A stretch of DNA of 64,000 bases. Source: Eopsaltria australis (Eukaryota > Chordata > Aves > Passeriformes > Petroicidae). The DNA lies in contig JAVTVJ010000011.1 of NCBI GenBank assembly GCA_034509425.1, positions 6,052,501 through 6,116,500 of the forward strand. Direction: 5' to 3'. Of this stretch, positions 1-30,838 are shown one piece after another. How positions within the stretch are numbered: position 1 is the stretch's first letter; each line of letters begins with the position of its first letter. The notes under the pieces are model-generated. The model saw only the letters and a list, made by a program, of their open reading frames with translations, was not told the origin of the DNA and did not search any database. The position numbers were made by a program, and so were the translations under genes.

Positions 1-841
1 AGTGCTATAATCCAGGTTTATTAGGATCTTTTACCTATAGTCCTTCAGAGTTACTGTACCTGCCTCAGACACAAATCAAGCTCCCTGCAATTCTACAGCC
101 TTAGCAAGAACTCTGTAGTGCAACAAATACCTCACTTCTACACTCTTCTAGAAATTTGCCAATATGTGAAAATGCCAACAGTCTAGTAAATTCACATCTA
201 TAGTAAAGGGCTTTTTAGAAAATGATAATTTGTACTATTTTTCATGCATGAAAGAGCAGATATATGTCAGCCATGCACTGCTGCAGGCTGATTATTTCAG
301 AGGTATTTTGGCCAGCTGCAGTGAACTGAAGTCAGTAATAAATTTGGGTCTGGAAATAAACCCTTCCTTTGATTGCAGGGAATAGGCACACTGTCTGTTC
401 CAGTAGCTTTGTTCTGTTCAATAATGAAAAAGGGGCTTCAATTTGCAACTGCTCTTCCTTAAACTGTGATCTTGAAACTTTCCCCAAAAGGTTAAATCTA
501 CATTTCCCCACTGAGCTCAGTCTTTGATATGTGAGGCCATTCTTTTTAATAGTATAATTTTAGTGTTGGGTAGGGCCACTAAAATTACAGGGAAGCACAA
601 ATGCAGTGGCATATCATGCACATCAGAACACCTATAACTGCAATCCTGTTCTGAAACCTTAAGGGTGACATTAAGGGCTTCATCCTAAATTGTGGCAAGT
701 TTAGGGACAGTCTTTAGTTCTGATCTTCCTTCCTACACAGGTTACATGTAGAAGTGTTCTCAGTCACTCTCAGTTGCTGCAAAGGAGGCAGCAATGACTA
801 TAAAACCTAGTGTGCCCACAGAAAGATAGTTCAACACTTAC
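1..841 (-). other. SCRN1: SCRN1 intron 5 (partial)
   Basis: AT-rich noncoding sequence after the exon 5 donor. I searched both strands for the next secernin exon and did not see one. No repeat recognised. Confidence 0.85.
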
Positions 842-19114
<18,273 letters not shown>

Positions 19115-21375
19115 CCTAGAAAGGAAAGAAAGCATAAACAAACGAAACTGGTGGGGTTTTTTATTCATAATTGCATACATTAGAGAATCATTCAGTCTAC
19201 TGCTACTAACTGCAGCTAAGAGGGAATACAGTCCCTTTGTCAGTTGATTGTCCAATGATAAGACAAGAACAGGTCAACTCAAAGGAAGCTTATATTAATT
19301 TAATTTTAAAAATATAATAATTTTCATCATTTTTCACTCAAGACTTGTGAAGGCATAAACAGGAAAATAGGCAAGATAACTGTGCCTTAATGAGTCTGCT
19401 TAGTCCCCACAGAAAGAAGATACTCTGCACTGGAGCTGCTCGGGAATGTATGACCTAGATGTATTCTGCTGACTCAGACAAGTGCAGAGACACAGAATAA
19501 CTTTAAATAATTTACTCCCTCTGCTCGCATGCACTTTAATATTTTTAAAAAGGGAAGATAAAACATGTATGAGGGGTTCCTGAGAGAGGACAATAGTATA
19601 ACTGGAAACAGAACAAAGATACAGCAGAATTACATCAAAAACTGTCAGTCAATTTATCTACTCAGATGGGAGAGAGACTGAAGCACTAATTGCACTTTAT
19701 TTTCTCTGTGGTTTGTCTGCATTGCTGCTCTTACCTGAAGTTAACTGAGTGCTGTTTATTTGTTTATGTAGGCTAATGTGAAATGTTTATGGGCTAATTT
19801 TAAGTGTTTGCAATGACAATATATTAAGAAAAAATATAAACTGCTTCAGAGCTATTACACTGATGTAGCTGGTCTTGTGTGCATTGCCATATCTGACATT
19901 TTTTCTACCATTCAGGACAACTTCTGGCACATATGCCTACAAAAGAAAAATGTGGGGTGTTTATCACTTGTTAAAAAAGTACTCAGGGCAGATGTCTGAG
20001 ATTTCTTCATAGTTGTTAGCACAGCAATAGAAACACAGCCCTCAAATAAACAAACATATTCCTCTTTGTCTTCCACAATATCCTGAAGAAGTAAAAATAC
20101 TTGCACACATTTGCACTCCTTAGAAACTGAGAAACCGCCAGCATTGAGTTTCCCCACCAAATTCTTCTGCAAGACAATGCTGGGCATGGGGGAGTGTGCA
20201 AAGCTGCTTTTTTACTATTAGCCTGCACATGCTTCAAACCATTCAAATTTGGATTTTTTTTTTTTTTTAAGAAGTGCCATTTGAGTACATACTTCTCACA
20301 GAATAGCAGATAATAAAACAGAGGAATTTCTTTTTCTATAAAGATTGTAATCCATAAAAAGGTAATTGTTTGCCTGTAGACTATGAACAGGTCACACAGA
20401 TGCTCAACCTTGCAAAAAAAAGGTCAAGTTAGAAGTGCCCCCTACCAACACAATATGAGGGAATGAATTGTCCAGGGAACTCACATAATCTTTCCATTTA
20501 GGTAAAATTATATTCATCCACTTGAGCTGAAAATGCATTAGGAAACAACCAAATCCCTTTTCACAAGCTGAGTTTTGACCAGTGGGAAAGAACAAGCTAC
20601 TTTGAGCAGGAATTACTTCAGCTAATAATGTACATCTGTCAGAGGACACTGGGCTGCAGACCTGCCTATTGTGCCTGTAAATCTGGGACATTACTGTTCC
20701 TACATGAGTGTCTTGCACATGGACACGATGAAAAGCCCCACCTCAGCTGCAACTCATGGCTTGTGAGTCATCAGAGTATTTGTGGCATAACTGAAATATG
20801 GGGTGTATGGAGAGTGCTGCCCAACCTTCGTCACTAATGAAACCATTCAGTACTTTGCTACGAGTTACTCCAAGTGTGAGTATTGCTGTGCTGGTGATGT
20901 CGATGAAACTGCTTTCCAGCACTCTAAGAGTTCCTGTCTGCCTTCAGGTAACTCATCTTTTCGCACGCCAAATTTGTCTTCTGATACATTGCCAAAATCT
21001 TGAATAACTTGCAGATTTACTGAGGATCACACTATTCAAAAGAAGTATTTTCTTTATTCTAAATACTAAGCAGATTTATTTGAAATACATGACACAGACA
21101 AAAAACATTAGGCATCCAAGCACCTAGCAAGAAAGGTTAAAATTATATACAATACTAATTTTTATTAAATTAATACCTAAACATATTGGCAGACAGGCTT
21201 AAAAAGATGGGAAATGCTTCAGCACTCTGTTACTGAACAAATATGAAGGTATTCAAGGCAGACATTTACATACCTGCAGTCTGCATAAGTAGGGAAAAGA
21301 ATTAAAAGCTTGTGGGTATCTAATGCTCTTCAGAATTCTAAAACCTCCCTGAAATAAATAGTCTCAATCGTATGC

Positions 21376-21580
21376 GTGAGATTTTTTTCTTCCCTTAAAA
21401 ATACCAACAGCTACTGAACCTAAAACAAATTGCCATTTTGGTAATGCTTTTTAAGTATGAAGATATGAGTAAGTGTATTTGTGGGATTTTTTTTTCCTTA
21501 AATATACCAACAGTTACTGAACCAAAAACAAACTTGCCATTTTGGTAATGCTTTTTAAGCATAAAAGTATGAGTAAGTTC
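21376..21580. repeat. Tandem duplication, about 105-bp unit
   Basis: Two adjacent diverged copies, the second starting near 21481. Both contain a poly-T stretch, ATACCAACAG, TACTGAACC and the shared core TGCCATTTTGGTAATGCTTT, then end in ATGAGTAAGT. Several substitutions and small indels show that the duplication is not recent. Confidence 0.9.
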
Positions 21581-21680
21581 CTCTGTAACTAGAGCTCCCT
21601 TCAACACACAGTGCATTTCATAAGTATGAGCAAGCTACCCAGTAACTAGAGGTCACTTCAACACAGTGTATTTCATACAG
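21568..21680. repeat. Tandem duplication, about 57-bp unit
   Basis: Two adjacent copies starting near 21568 and 21625. Each begins TATGAG(T/C)AAG and contains GTAACTAGAG, CTTCAACACA and GT(G)(C/T)ATTTCATA. It directly follows, and slightly overlaps, the 105-bp duplication. Confidence 0.85.
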
Positions 21681-22961
21681 GTGAGAATATAACAGTCAAA
21701 CATTATGTCAAATGTTGTAACTTTATCCTGAAAACATGACTGTCAGTAGAGGAGTTGGCACTGGAATCTCAGATTATATTTTAGAGAAGGAAGCCATCTA
21801 GCAGTCTACTGCAGTTTAAATCTACTCAGTTTGCTAGGTAGCACTTTTTCCCGGAACCTCATTTGGTTTATTTTGAATATGACAAGGATGGCCATTTCTC
21901 AGACATACCCACAACCTGCATTTGCTCAGAACTGTACTGTACTTTATTTTCCTCCACATAACTAAAACTGTCTGTTAGTAGCCACCTATCTAAGCAGGAC
22001 ATTTCTACTTGCCTCCTTCATGTTCTTCTTTTCTTTATTCAGTTTCAGGTTGTCCTCATTCTCATTTTCACATACTTGCCACCTCTTTGCCCTCTTACAT
22101 GGCTCAAGATTGAACAAACATCTTTCACCCACTGGAGGAAAAGAACACTCCTCCTTCATTGTACCTCTGATAAATCAGCCTGACTTACAAACCTATTGTT
22201 ACAATTCCTACACTTCTTCCACAGAGAGTTTGCTCCTCCAGTGAAAGGCAATCCTGCAAACCTCAGAAAACACAGGGAATGACTGCAGACAGATCTCAAA
22301 GAACACCTTGCTGCCTATTCACACAGCTCTTTACAGAGCATGTTAAGCCTGATTTTCTCAGCAGAAAATCAGACCTGCATTCTGGTGGAGACAGAGGTAA
22401 ACCTACACCACATATCTTGGTTGCAAGCCATTATACTCATGGATGGGCTGCAGCAAGTTAAGAGAAATGGGGACTGTACGGACCATTATAGGCTATATCC
22501 CAAATCACTCTGCATACGGAAGCCCAGAAACAGATGAACATTATGCTGTGCCACTGTACAATAACTGCTGCAGTTGCAGGGAGTTAACAGGCATCATGCC
22601 TGGTTGACCTTGAATCACTGCAGCCACAAAGGCTTAAAAAAGAGTTCTGAGCAGCAGCCACAAGCTAATAAACTCCACTTGCTATCTTTTTATTTGACAA
22701 AAACAAGCAACAGCAGGGATGCAATATTCCACCGGGTCATATTTTTTTTCCAGCCTCCTGTGTTCTGACACTATAAAGAGGACTTACTTAACAAGTTCCT
22801 TTATTAAGACCTTTTCTCATTGTGGTAAGTCCCATTTAACACCTGACAAGCCAAATTAATGATGTGAATATATCACCACTACTGTCAGTGGTAAAACAGA
22901 CCATACTGAGTTCATAAGTATTTTAATGCAGAAGTAAAGGAGTAACATCCATTGGGCAATT

Positions 22962-23405
22962 ATGGAATCAAAAAGGTTGGAAAATACCTCCCTGATCATT
23001 GAATCCAACCTTTCTGCAGACACCACCACATCAACTAAATCTCAGCACTAAGTGCCATGTCCAGGGGTTTCTCAAACACCTCCAGGGATGGTGACTCCAT
23101 CACCTCCCTGGGCAGCCTGTTCCAATCCTTAACAAGCCTTTCAGTGAAGAAATTCCCCCTGATGTCCTCCCCTGGTGCAGCTCTGGACCACTTGCTCTCC
23201 TACTGTCTCTGGTTGCCTGGAGAAGAGGCTGATCCCCATCTGGCTACAGCCTCCTTTCAGGCTGCTGTAGAGAGGATAAGGTCCCCTCTGAGCCTCCTCT
23301 TCTTCAGGCTGAACACCCCCAGTTCCCCCAGCTGCTGCTCATAGGATTTGTGCTCCAGACCCTTCACAGCTTCATTGCCCTTCTCTGGACAAATGTCTGG
23401 CTCCA
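22962..23405 (-). mobile_element. CR1 LINE fragment, 5'-truncated
   Basis: Reads as the reverse complement of a CR1 3' end. Diagnostic pieces in order on the plus strand are GGTTGGAAAATACCTCCCTG, ATCATTGAATCCAACC, GTGCCATGTCCAGG, CACCTCCAGGGATGGTGACT, CCTGGGCAGCCTGTTCCAAT and AGGCTGAACACCCCCAG. The poor match to the usual spacing and the small indels suggest an old copy. The element lies in SCRN1 intron 1 in the same orientation as the gene. Confidence 0.93.
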
Positions 23406-26400
23406 AACATCACAGAGAGAAACAACAGGCAGGACAACTATCAGGGGTTTACAAACACATCTGCACATCGCTATGCCCCTGAAACAGGATGAACATGGGT
23501 CTGTTATTGCCTAGTACCATCTAAAGAAAACCAACCCATAAATCTTGATAAACATTAAACACTAACTTTCAGATTGAAAATATCAAAACCTGAAACATTT
23601 TACTCTGGACTATTTTCCATTTCACAGCACGAGGATCTTACAGATGCTGACACGTATTAAAAAAGCTTACAAATTCCAATTAGAACTACTTGTACTATTA
23701 GAGTAAAAATTTATCCACAATCAGAAGTTTAGAGTGGTCAACAAGGAATAAAATTGCTATTAAATCTGTACTTACAGGTTGTGACAATCTAATGAAATTT
23801 TCATTTAGATGTCATTTTTCACTTACAAAAAAATGAACAGACAAGTGATGCTGGAAGAGAAATTAACACATGGAATAGAGATTGCAGTATCCCATCCTCC
23901 ACCTCATGAACATGAGTGTCAGAGGCTGAAACCATGCTCTCAAGAAAATAGAGACAGGCATAAATAATTCAGTGTGCTTTGGAGCCTTCCTTCCCCCCAG
24001 CCCAAGAAAACTGAAATAGCTATGCATCCACAACAAAGCACTCTCAGCTTAGCATGACAGAGCCCAAACTAAAGAAAGGAAGATTTTCATAGTAACTCAC
24101 TCTAGATTTCTTGGGGTTTTATTCTGTTATTTTTCCAGAGTAACACTGTGTACTTCTCTGAAAGCTGTAATTTGGTACTGCAATAATCTTTTATAAAGCT
24201 CAAGAATCTGACTGCTACAATAGAATTACTTCTCAGAAAAATAACTTTATCATCCCACATCAAATAGATGCTGACTTTTCAAGTCAACTGACTTTCCTTG
24301 CTTGCCAAAATAACCCAAGGACATTAAACACAAAGTAATTACTAGTTTTACAAAGTTACAAATTATGTGAAAACAGGCTCACCACCAGCAGCTTTCACAG
24401 TTGCTACCTTATTAAGAAAAAAAATTACCACAAATAAGCATTCATTATTATGAGCTATTATGATCTTGAAGCTTTTATAACAACTTACTGTTCAAGTAAT
24501 TCCAAAACTTGTTTCTATAAGAGTACAACTGGTTTTGCTCTTTTCTCTGTCTTGTCTGTCAATTGAAAAGCAAAACAATAGGTTTATAATGAAAGTGCAG
24601 CACTCACTGGGAAGCAGCGGGTGATAAAAAGGATTGGTGTGAGAAAAAAAGGGTGAAAGTAAGGGTCTATCTTGAAATTTAACTCATGTTTATTTAACTA
24701 AACCAATATTTACTCTTCACACTTCTTTTAATTGCTCCTCACTCAATGCCCTGCAACCTTTTCTCACCGAAAGTGAAGATGCCCCTAACATCACATAGAA
24801 AAACCCTTTGGGTTTAATATAAGTTTCCAAAATGTTAACTGGTAGTTGTTGTTAATCTGAATTAAGATTTATACAAATGACGAAGTTCTGAGGGAGCTAT
24901 TCCTTTCCCAGAAACATACTATTTAAAACATTTTAGGTGATGTATGTCTACAGACAGTTCTGCCCTAACAGAAGTTTTGTTTTCTACACCAATACAGTTT
25001 CTTGCTCAAAAATTTAATAATATCCAGACATTACCATGTATAAAATAAAAGGTGCTACATGAGAGGCCAGCTGCCACCACCACCATTACAGATCCTTTTC
25101 ACAAGAAATTGAAGCAAGGCTCAAGCAGATATTAAGGATATTAAGCTTCAGTGAGACCAAGCAGTCAGCACTGACACCAGAAGAGCATTCACCTCATGAG
25201 TAGCATTCAGCTGTAAAATTTGCCTTATATTGATTTGACTCAGAAGCTGGCAAAACTTCAGCTTGGTCAAGCCAAACCTTTACCCAGGAGCATGATTGCT
25301 GTGTTCATTACTCAGCATAGCTGTGCTAGCAAGCATGGATGGAACCAGGAGCAACACACCTTGCTTTCATTCACGTTAGTGAGGCTGCACAGATACATCA
25401 CACAGACTCATCTTTCAGACATTTTCTGTGCTTGTCTTCCAGAGCTTTGTTGGTGTAACTGTCAAGTTTTCCGAAGCTCAGACATGATCAAAGTGTTGTA
25501 CAGGATGACAACTAAACCTCTCCTAAATCTCAATTTTTCAAGCACACCTGTTATTGACCTAGATACCCCATTACTAATGCTGGTAATAATCAATATCATG
25601 TTCTCAAGACAGCACAGGTGTCCACAGCAACAAATGTGGGAGTGTTAACACTAAGGTTTCATCTCAGACTCCACAGTAGTTTGGTCAGAACACCAGTTTT
25701 ATTGATCTTATAGCCTGATCTTTTCACCCTCACTTCTTTGGTTTCTCCAAATTAAAGCTGGTCTTTAACAGGTGCTTTAGGTAGCAGAAATACAGAGGCT
25801 GCTAAACTCCTTGCTGCTAAGTTTGGACTACATTCTGGTGATGACAGCATTTTCTTTAATATTTATCTTACAAAAGAGATTTGAGCTGCTTTTAAGGTCC
25901 AGAGAGCACATTAAACCTCTTATGAAGACATATACTGTGGTTTTGTGTATTAAAGGATGACTGTTCCTGACTATATTTTGTGCTTTCATAAAACAGAAAT
26001 CCAGCTGTGCTAATACTGCAGAACTATTTCAGTAACATTTAAAGATTTCAATAAACCTGTTTGCATTGCAACCAAAAAGAGGTCTAATCTGCAAGAAACA
26101 TTTAATATAAAAAACTGAGAGGCAGCATAGGAACAAGGGTCCTCAGATTTGGGTCAAGTCTGTCTCCTTAGGAAAGGAAGAATATATGGGATGGGTCATG
26201 TATCATTTTTATTCTCAGCTCTTCCATATTTTTAATGGGGTAGCAAAAGAAAGGTCACTTACAATTGTGAAAACCTTGTTCAGGGCTTAGTTGTTGGTTT
26301 TCAACCTCTGTTTTAACTTGCAAATTAAGATATTTCTTGTGCCTGAGACAAGCTTGTATTCCCATTTACAAATCAAGCCCAGCATCTTATGCACATAAAG

Positions 26401-26884
26401 ACATGTGATCTCTGCACCCTGCAGAAAAGCAATGCTTCCAAAAACAGAAATGAAAAGCAAAATTCATTCAGCTGCAGGCACAGAACAAAGACAGCAAACT
26501 GAAAGGCACAATAATAATACCGTTCCCATCTAAGAAAACACTGAAAGTTTATTTTTTTTATTGACAATTTGGACAGTTTTAAAGCATGACTTATTAGGAG
26601 AGAGGAAGGATGAATGTATTAAGAAATTAGAAAGCAGAGACTGTTCCTGAATATAAAGCACAAAACCATGCCAGATCCCTGTGTCCCCATGGTTTGGACA
26701 TATCATTATCAGACCTCAGTCAAATTTTTTGACTCTTTCCTAACTACCAATGGATGATGATGCCAATTTACTACTTGAAGGTGGCACATTCAACTGTGAT
26801 TATCTCTGTCCCTCTAATCTGTGCCTGACAAGATAGTCAGGAGGAGTTTAATCAGTAGCTGAAGTTTAGCAAGCCATACTCAAT

Positions 26885-26912
26885 CCCCCCCCCCCTTTTT
26901 TTTTTTTTTTTT
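26885..26912. repeat. C11-T17 homopolymer tract
   Basis: Eleven C followed directly by seventeen T on the plus strand. It is a slippage-prone low-complexity tract in SCRN1 intron 1. Confidence 0.9.
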
Positions 26913-29900
26913 GTACATTAACTACACGCTGAAAAATTCTCAAGAATTTACTCAAAGTGGGCAACATCTCAAACTTTGAGCCAGGGATTTGGGATGGCCT
27001 TTTTCTCCAGTAAATTTACTTTTATTTTTGAATTATGAGAAATAGGAATTCCCTACACAGGCATAAAATCAAGTTGCACTTCAAAGCTTTACTAAGCTGT
27101 GTACTCCCTTCAGTCATTTAACTGAACAAATGCATAATAGGCCTGGAAGGAATTGAAAATATTTCTCTTGCTGTATATGGGAAAATTTTGAATGTTCCTG
27201 GCAACAGCTACCAGATTGCTTTAGACTGTCTAAAAAATCAGGTAGTGGCCATCAAATGAGCATTCTAAAACTCCTCAGCACTTTAAGTCCTAACAAATGG
27301 TGAGATTTCAGCTGTTCTAAAAGTTTACAATCCCTTGACCAACCAGTTCTATTTTAATTCTATAATAAACACTTGTCCAAAGTAAGTCCTTGCTTTCAAA
27401 GCAGGCATCTTTCAAAATAAGATAGGATATTATTTATTGCTCCACATAATCTGAATTATGTTAATGAAAACATAGTTCTATTTAAAAACAAATCAGGGTC
27501 AGTCATCCAGAAGACAACAGATTTCCGACTCATTTCCATCACAGGCTACACATACAGGGAAAATTCATTGTTTATACAGACTTTTCACTGCGTGGGTGTC
27601 AGTGCTCTTAATTAAGTCTCCAAGCAGTCACAGAACTCCATCCCTTTTGTGGCTCTTATCCCAGCCCGCAGTTTAAGGTCATGTTTGTAACACTCCCCAT
27701 TTTGTAGAGAAGCACCTGTTTTCCTGCTTCTGTCGCTGGGGCAGAGAGCCTTGTTAGGGGCTGCAGGCATCCAAAGCATCTTTGTACAACACCCAAGTTC
27801 GTAATGAGAAGTTGCTAACTGCTGCACAACGCTTGGCCACGCAGCTTTTGCTTTTTGTACAGAGGCAGCACAATCCTGGTTTTGGGTTCAGCCGGGTCTC
27901 AGTCCCTGCACAAGGCACTCTCCAGCTCCTCACACAGCTGCCTCATGCACGCTGACTGATCGTCGTTTCAAATTAGCAACATTGTTATGTTAACAAGCCT
28001 CAAAATAAAAAGCATCAAAGTAGCTTGCTGGAAGTCCCCCTTCAGTTTTAAACATACCCTAAAAACCAGCAAGTGTCGCAACACTACCCGAAAGAGTTTG
28101 CAAATGTAACGCAGCACGTTGCCAGAAACCAGGCATTTGGGGACTTCATAGGGAGGCAGGTCTGGGCAGCGATTCTGTTTCTCAATCTGCTGAATTTACT
28201 ACGGGAACAATGTCCATCTTCGCAACTCTTCAAGCTCGTAATAAAGAAATTCTTACTAGAAGCTTCGGACATTTAGCAAACTTTCCCACATGCAAGCTGC
28301 ATAAAGCATCCACAGTGGATGGCTTCTAAAGGAGAGGGTGGAGAGGCAAAGGTATCTTTACCAAAGATACCAACCTTGTCACAAGTAAATAAATGGAGCT
28401 TAATTACGCTATACTTCACCAGGAAAAAAAACAATAAGAAGTTACAAATGTCTTTCAAAACTGGAAGCGACCTTTAAAAATCTCAAGCTCTACGCATCAA
28501 AAATAATTTTCTGGGGAGGACAAAACTGACTGATACCAATAAAGGATTTTCATCAACCACGTTTGTCTCAATACAACACCTGCCTTTTTAGACTGTTTAT
28601 GTAAGCTCTGAGACATAAGCCACTTGGAAAAATCCACAGAATTATAAATGGTTTAAGTTAGCTTCAGTGTCGATTCATCTCAAAAAAGCTGAGGGTCCTG
28701 TGTTCACATTGATCTACTTCTTAAGTAGAATATGATTGAGGGGTTTTCAAGATTTTGTTTTGCCTGGCTGGAAGATTTATAGTGCATATTATGACCAAAA
28801 CAGCATGTTTGGAGGTGCCTTAAATAATTAATTCTAAAACAGTTGCTTTTTTTGTTTTTTGCTAAAACTATTGTTTTTAGAGCAATAGTTGAAACTGTAG
28901 TAGCCTATAACCAAATAAGCCAGTCACTCCACTTCTCACAAGTTCATGTATTCATTATCTTTTAAACTAGTTAGCATAGACACATAGCTTGCATTACAGA
29001 ATTTATCATGTTTACTGCAGCACAATCACTTCTCTGGGGTTATTAAACTTCTGTGTCTTACAGGTATAGATGGCTTTTCTCAATTCTGCTAACATTTTTT
29101 CACAGGGATAGATTTACAAGTATGTGCACTCATAGGATCAAGGCCCTAAGCAGTCTTCTGTTCGCGGATCTGTTTTAATATTATTTATTTCCCCTTTATC
29201 AGTACTGGAGAATTTTTAAGGCAGATTAATCATAGCCTGTAGAATTATTATAGCAGCACAAATAGAGCTGTCAGTTTTGTAGGCTCCCGCAGGAAGGTAT
29301 GGTTGGAACCATCACATACCTAACTGACCGTAACAGTATGCTCAGAAAGACACATGAAGGCATCTAGCTTTCAAGGTGACCATATGAAAAGGCACCTTCA
29401 AGAAACAGATGGGGGGAAACAACCCTCGCCGAGTCCTTAAAGGGCAGAAAGGAAAACAGCAGCGACTAGAGAGGGCAGCCAGCGAAGCCGAGGTGCCGGA
29501 GAGCCGTGCTTCAGACGGGAATGCAAAGGACAGCCGGGGACAGCATCTGCTGATGCCAGGTCCCCGCACCGAGTCCTCCCCCGCCCCGGACCCCTCCCGC
29601 ACCGCCGGCCCGGGGGAGGCGGCGCTGCAGCCACGGCACGGGACGCCCGCGGACCCCGCCCGGCGGCGCGGAGCCTCCCGCCAGCGCGGAGCAGGTGCGC
29701 GGAGCCGCCGGGGACATCGCCCGCACCGGCTCCGAGAGAGCGAGCGGCTCTGCGCCATCCTCCCGCGACATCCCTGCCGCTCCCCTTCCGCGACATCCCC
29801 CGCGGCTCCCTCCTTCTCCTCCTCCCTACATCCCTTCTTGCCTCCCTCCCTGCCCACCGCCGCGGCGCAGCGCTGGCGGGGCGAGCCCCGCCGGGAAGGT

Positions 29901-30072
29901 CGCTGCCCGCAGACCCCGACACTTTCCCCCGCGCCGAGAAGTAACACACCGGCCCGGCCGCGCCGCTGACGAGGAGGAAGGGGACGGGGAGGTGATGATG
30001 GGGAGGTGGTGAGGGGGTGACGATGGGGAGCTGCCGCCCTGCCCCGCGGCGCTGCCGGCCCCGCTCCCGTAC

Positions 30073-30250
30073 CTGAGCGCCGCTCCCGCTCCGCCCGCTC
30101 CGCTCAGCCCGGGCCCCGCCCCCTGCGCGCGCAGCCGCCCCGCACGCTCCGCGCGAGTCCCGGCCGCCGGCGGCGGAGGCGCCGGACCCGACCCCGACCG
30201 TGCTGCGGCCCCGGCACCGGCCCCGCTGCGGCCACCCCCGCTCCGGGGAC
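30073..30250 (-). other. SCRN1: Predicted SCRN1 noncoding exon 1
   Basis: The minus strand carries a good donor, CTCAG|GTACGG, with the exon ending at 30073. Joining it to the acceptor before 19115 places A at -3 and G at +4 around the SCRN1 ATG. The upstream limit (transcription start) is unknown and the end coordinate given is only nominal. Confidence 0.4.
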
Positions 30251-30281
30251 ACTCGAGAAGCGTCCGGACACGAGCCCGTGC

Positions 30282-30287
30282 CACGTG
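30282..30287. promoter_or_regulatory. CACGTG E-box in SCRN1 promoter island
   Basis: Perfect palindromic CACGTG near the upstream edge of the CpG island; a site of this form can bind USF or MiT/TFE-type bHLH-zip factors. Occupancy is unknown. Confidence 0.4.
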
Positions 30288-30611
30288 CTGCGGTATGACC
30301 CTGGACCAGGTGCCCCACTGTGCGCCCTTCCCACCTGAGCAGTTCTGGGATGCTGCGGAGAGGCATCGACATTCGGCGTGCTGTCTGTCCCCCAGCCCGT
30401 CTTGAGGACCGAGAGCTGGCACAAATGTGCTCATCTCTTTAGATGTTGGAAGAGAAGGAACTTTTTAATTCCGTTTTAGTCTTGCGGTTGACTTGTGTTC
30501 CTCTGTCTCACACAGAGGGTAATCTAGGAAGTGAAGCAGGTGTTTTAAAATACGGCTGCTGCCTTATTAGCCAGTCAAACCACTGCGTAAGGAGTTGTCC
30601 AAACTTTACAA

Positions 30612-30838
30612 AGCTGAGGAGATGACCTCATCAGGAGGAGTTTCCTCAAGGAAAGGGTTGTTAAGGATTGGAATGGGCTGCCTAGGGAGGTGGAGGAGTC
30701 AACATCCCTGGAGGTGTTCAAGAAACAACTGGGCTGGCATTTAGTGCCATGGTCTAGTTGACAAGATGGCAATCAGCCAAATGTTGAGGTCGGTGATCTT
30801 GGAGATCTTTCCCAACCTAATTCATTCTGTGATTCATG
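30612..30838 (+). mobile_element. CR1 LINE 3' fragment
   Basis: Plus-sense CR1 tail. It has AGGAGTTTCCTCAAGG, GGATTGGAATGGGCTGCCTA, CATCCCTGGAGGTGTTCAAG, TTAGTGCCATGGTCTAGTTG and the terminal TCATTCTGTGATTC, the short-motif 3' end typical of CR1. It lies about 0.3 kb upstream of the SCRN1 CpG island. Confidence 0.93.

Larger units (their letters stand above)
19116..30072 (-). other. SCRN1: SCRN1 intron 1
   Basis: About 11 kb between the predicted noncoding exon 1 and the start-codon exon. It holds two local tandem duplications (21.4-21.7 kb), a CR1 fragment (about 23 kb), a C11-T17 tract (26.9 kb) and, at its 5' end, most of the CpG island. No coding exon seen. The exact 5' boundary depends on the predicted donor at 30,072. 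Confidence 0.6.
29430..30300 (-). promoter_or_regulatory. SCRN1: CpG island, probable SCRN1 promoter
   Basis: A sharply bounded block of very high GC and dense CpG in otherwise AT-rich DNA, at the 5' side of SCRN1. No TATA box is evident. A CACGTG E-box lies at 30282-30287 near its upstream edge. Overlapping open frames of up to 311 codons on both strands in this block are by-products of GC-rich sequence with few stop codons. Assignment to SCRN1 rests on position and on the CpG-island nature of many vertebrate promoters; no transcript evidence is available here. Confidence 0.75.

Noticed and set aside
23057..23344. 95-codon open frame with proline/leucine-rich product
   Set aside because: It lies entirely inside the CR1 fragment and is read on its noncoding strand.
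25220..25648. 142-codon open frame in SCRN1 intron 1
   Set aside because: No family signature and ordinary intron composition; not supported as a gene.
29437..30434. Long overlapping open frames (up to 311 codons) on both strands of the CpG island
   Set aside because: They are R/G/P/A-rich in every frame, as expected where GC content removes stop codons. No domain is recognisable and they overlap a promoter.
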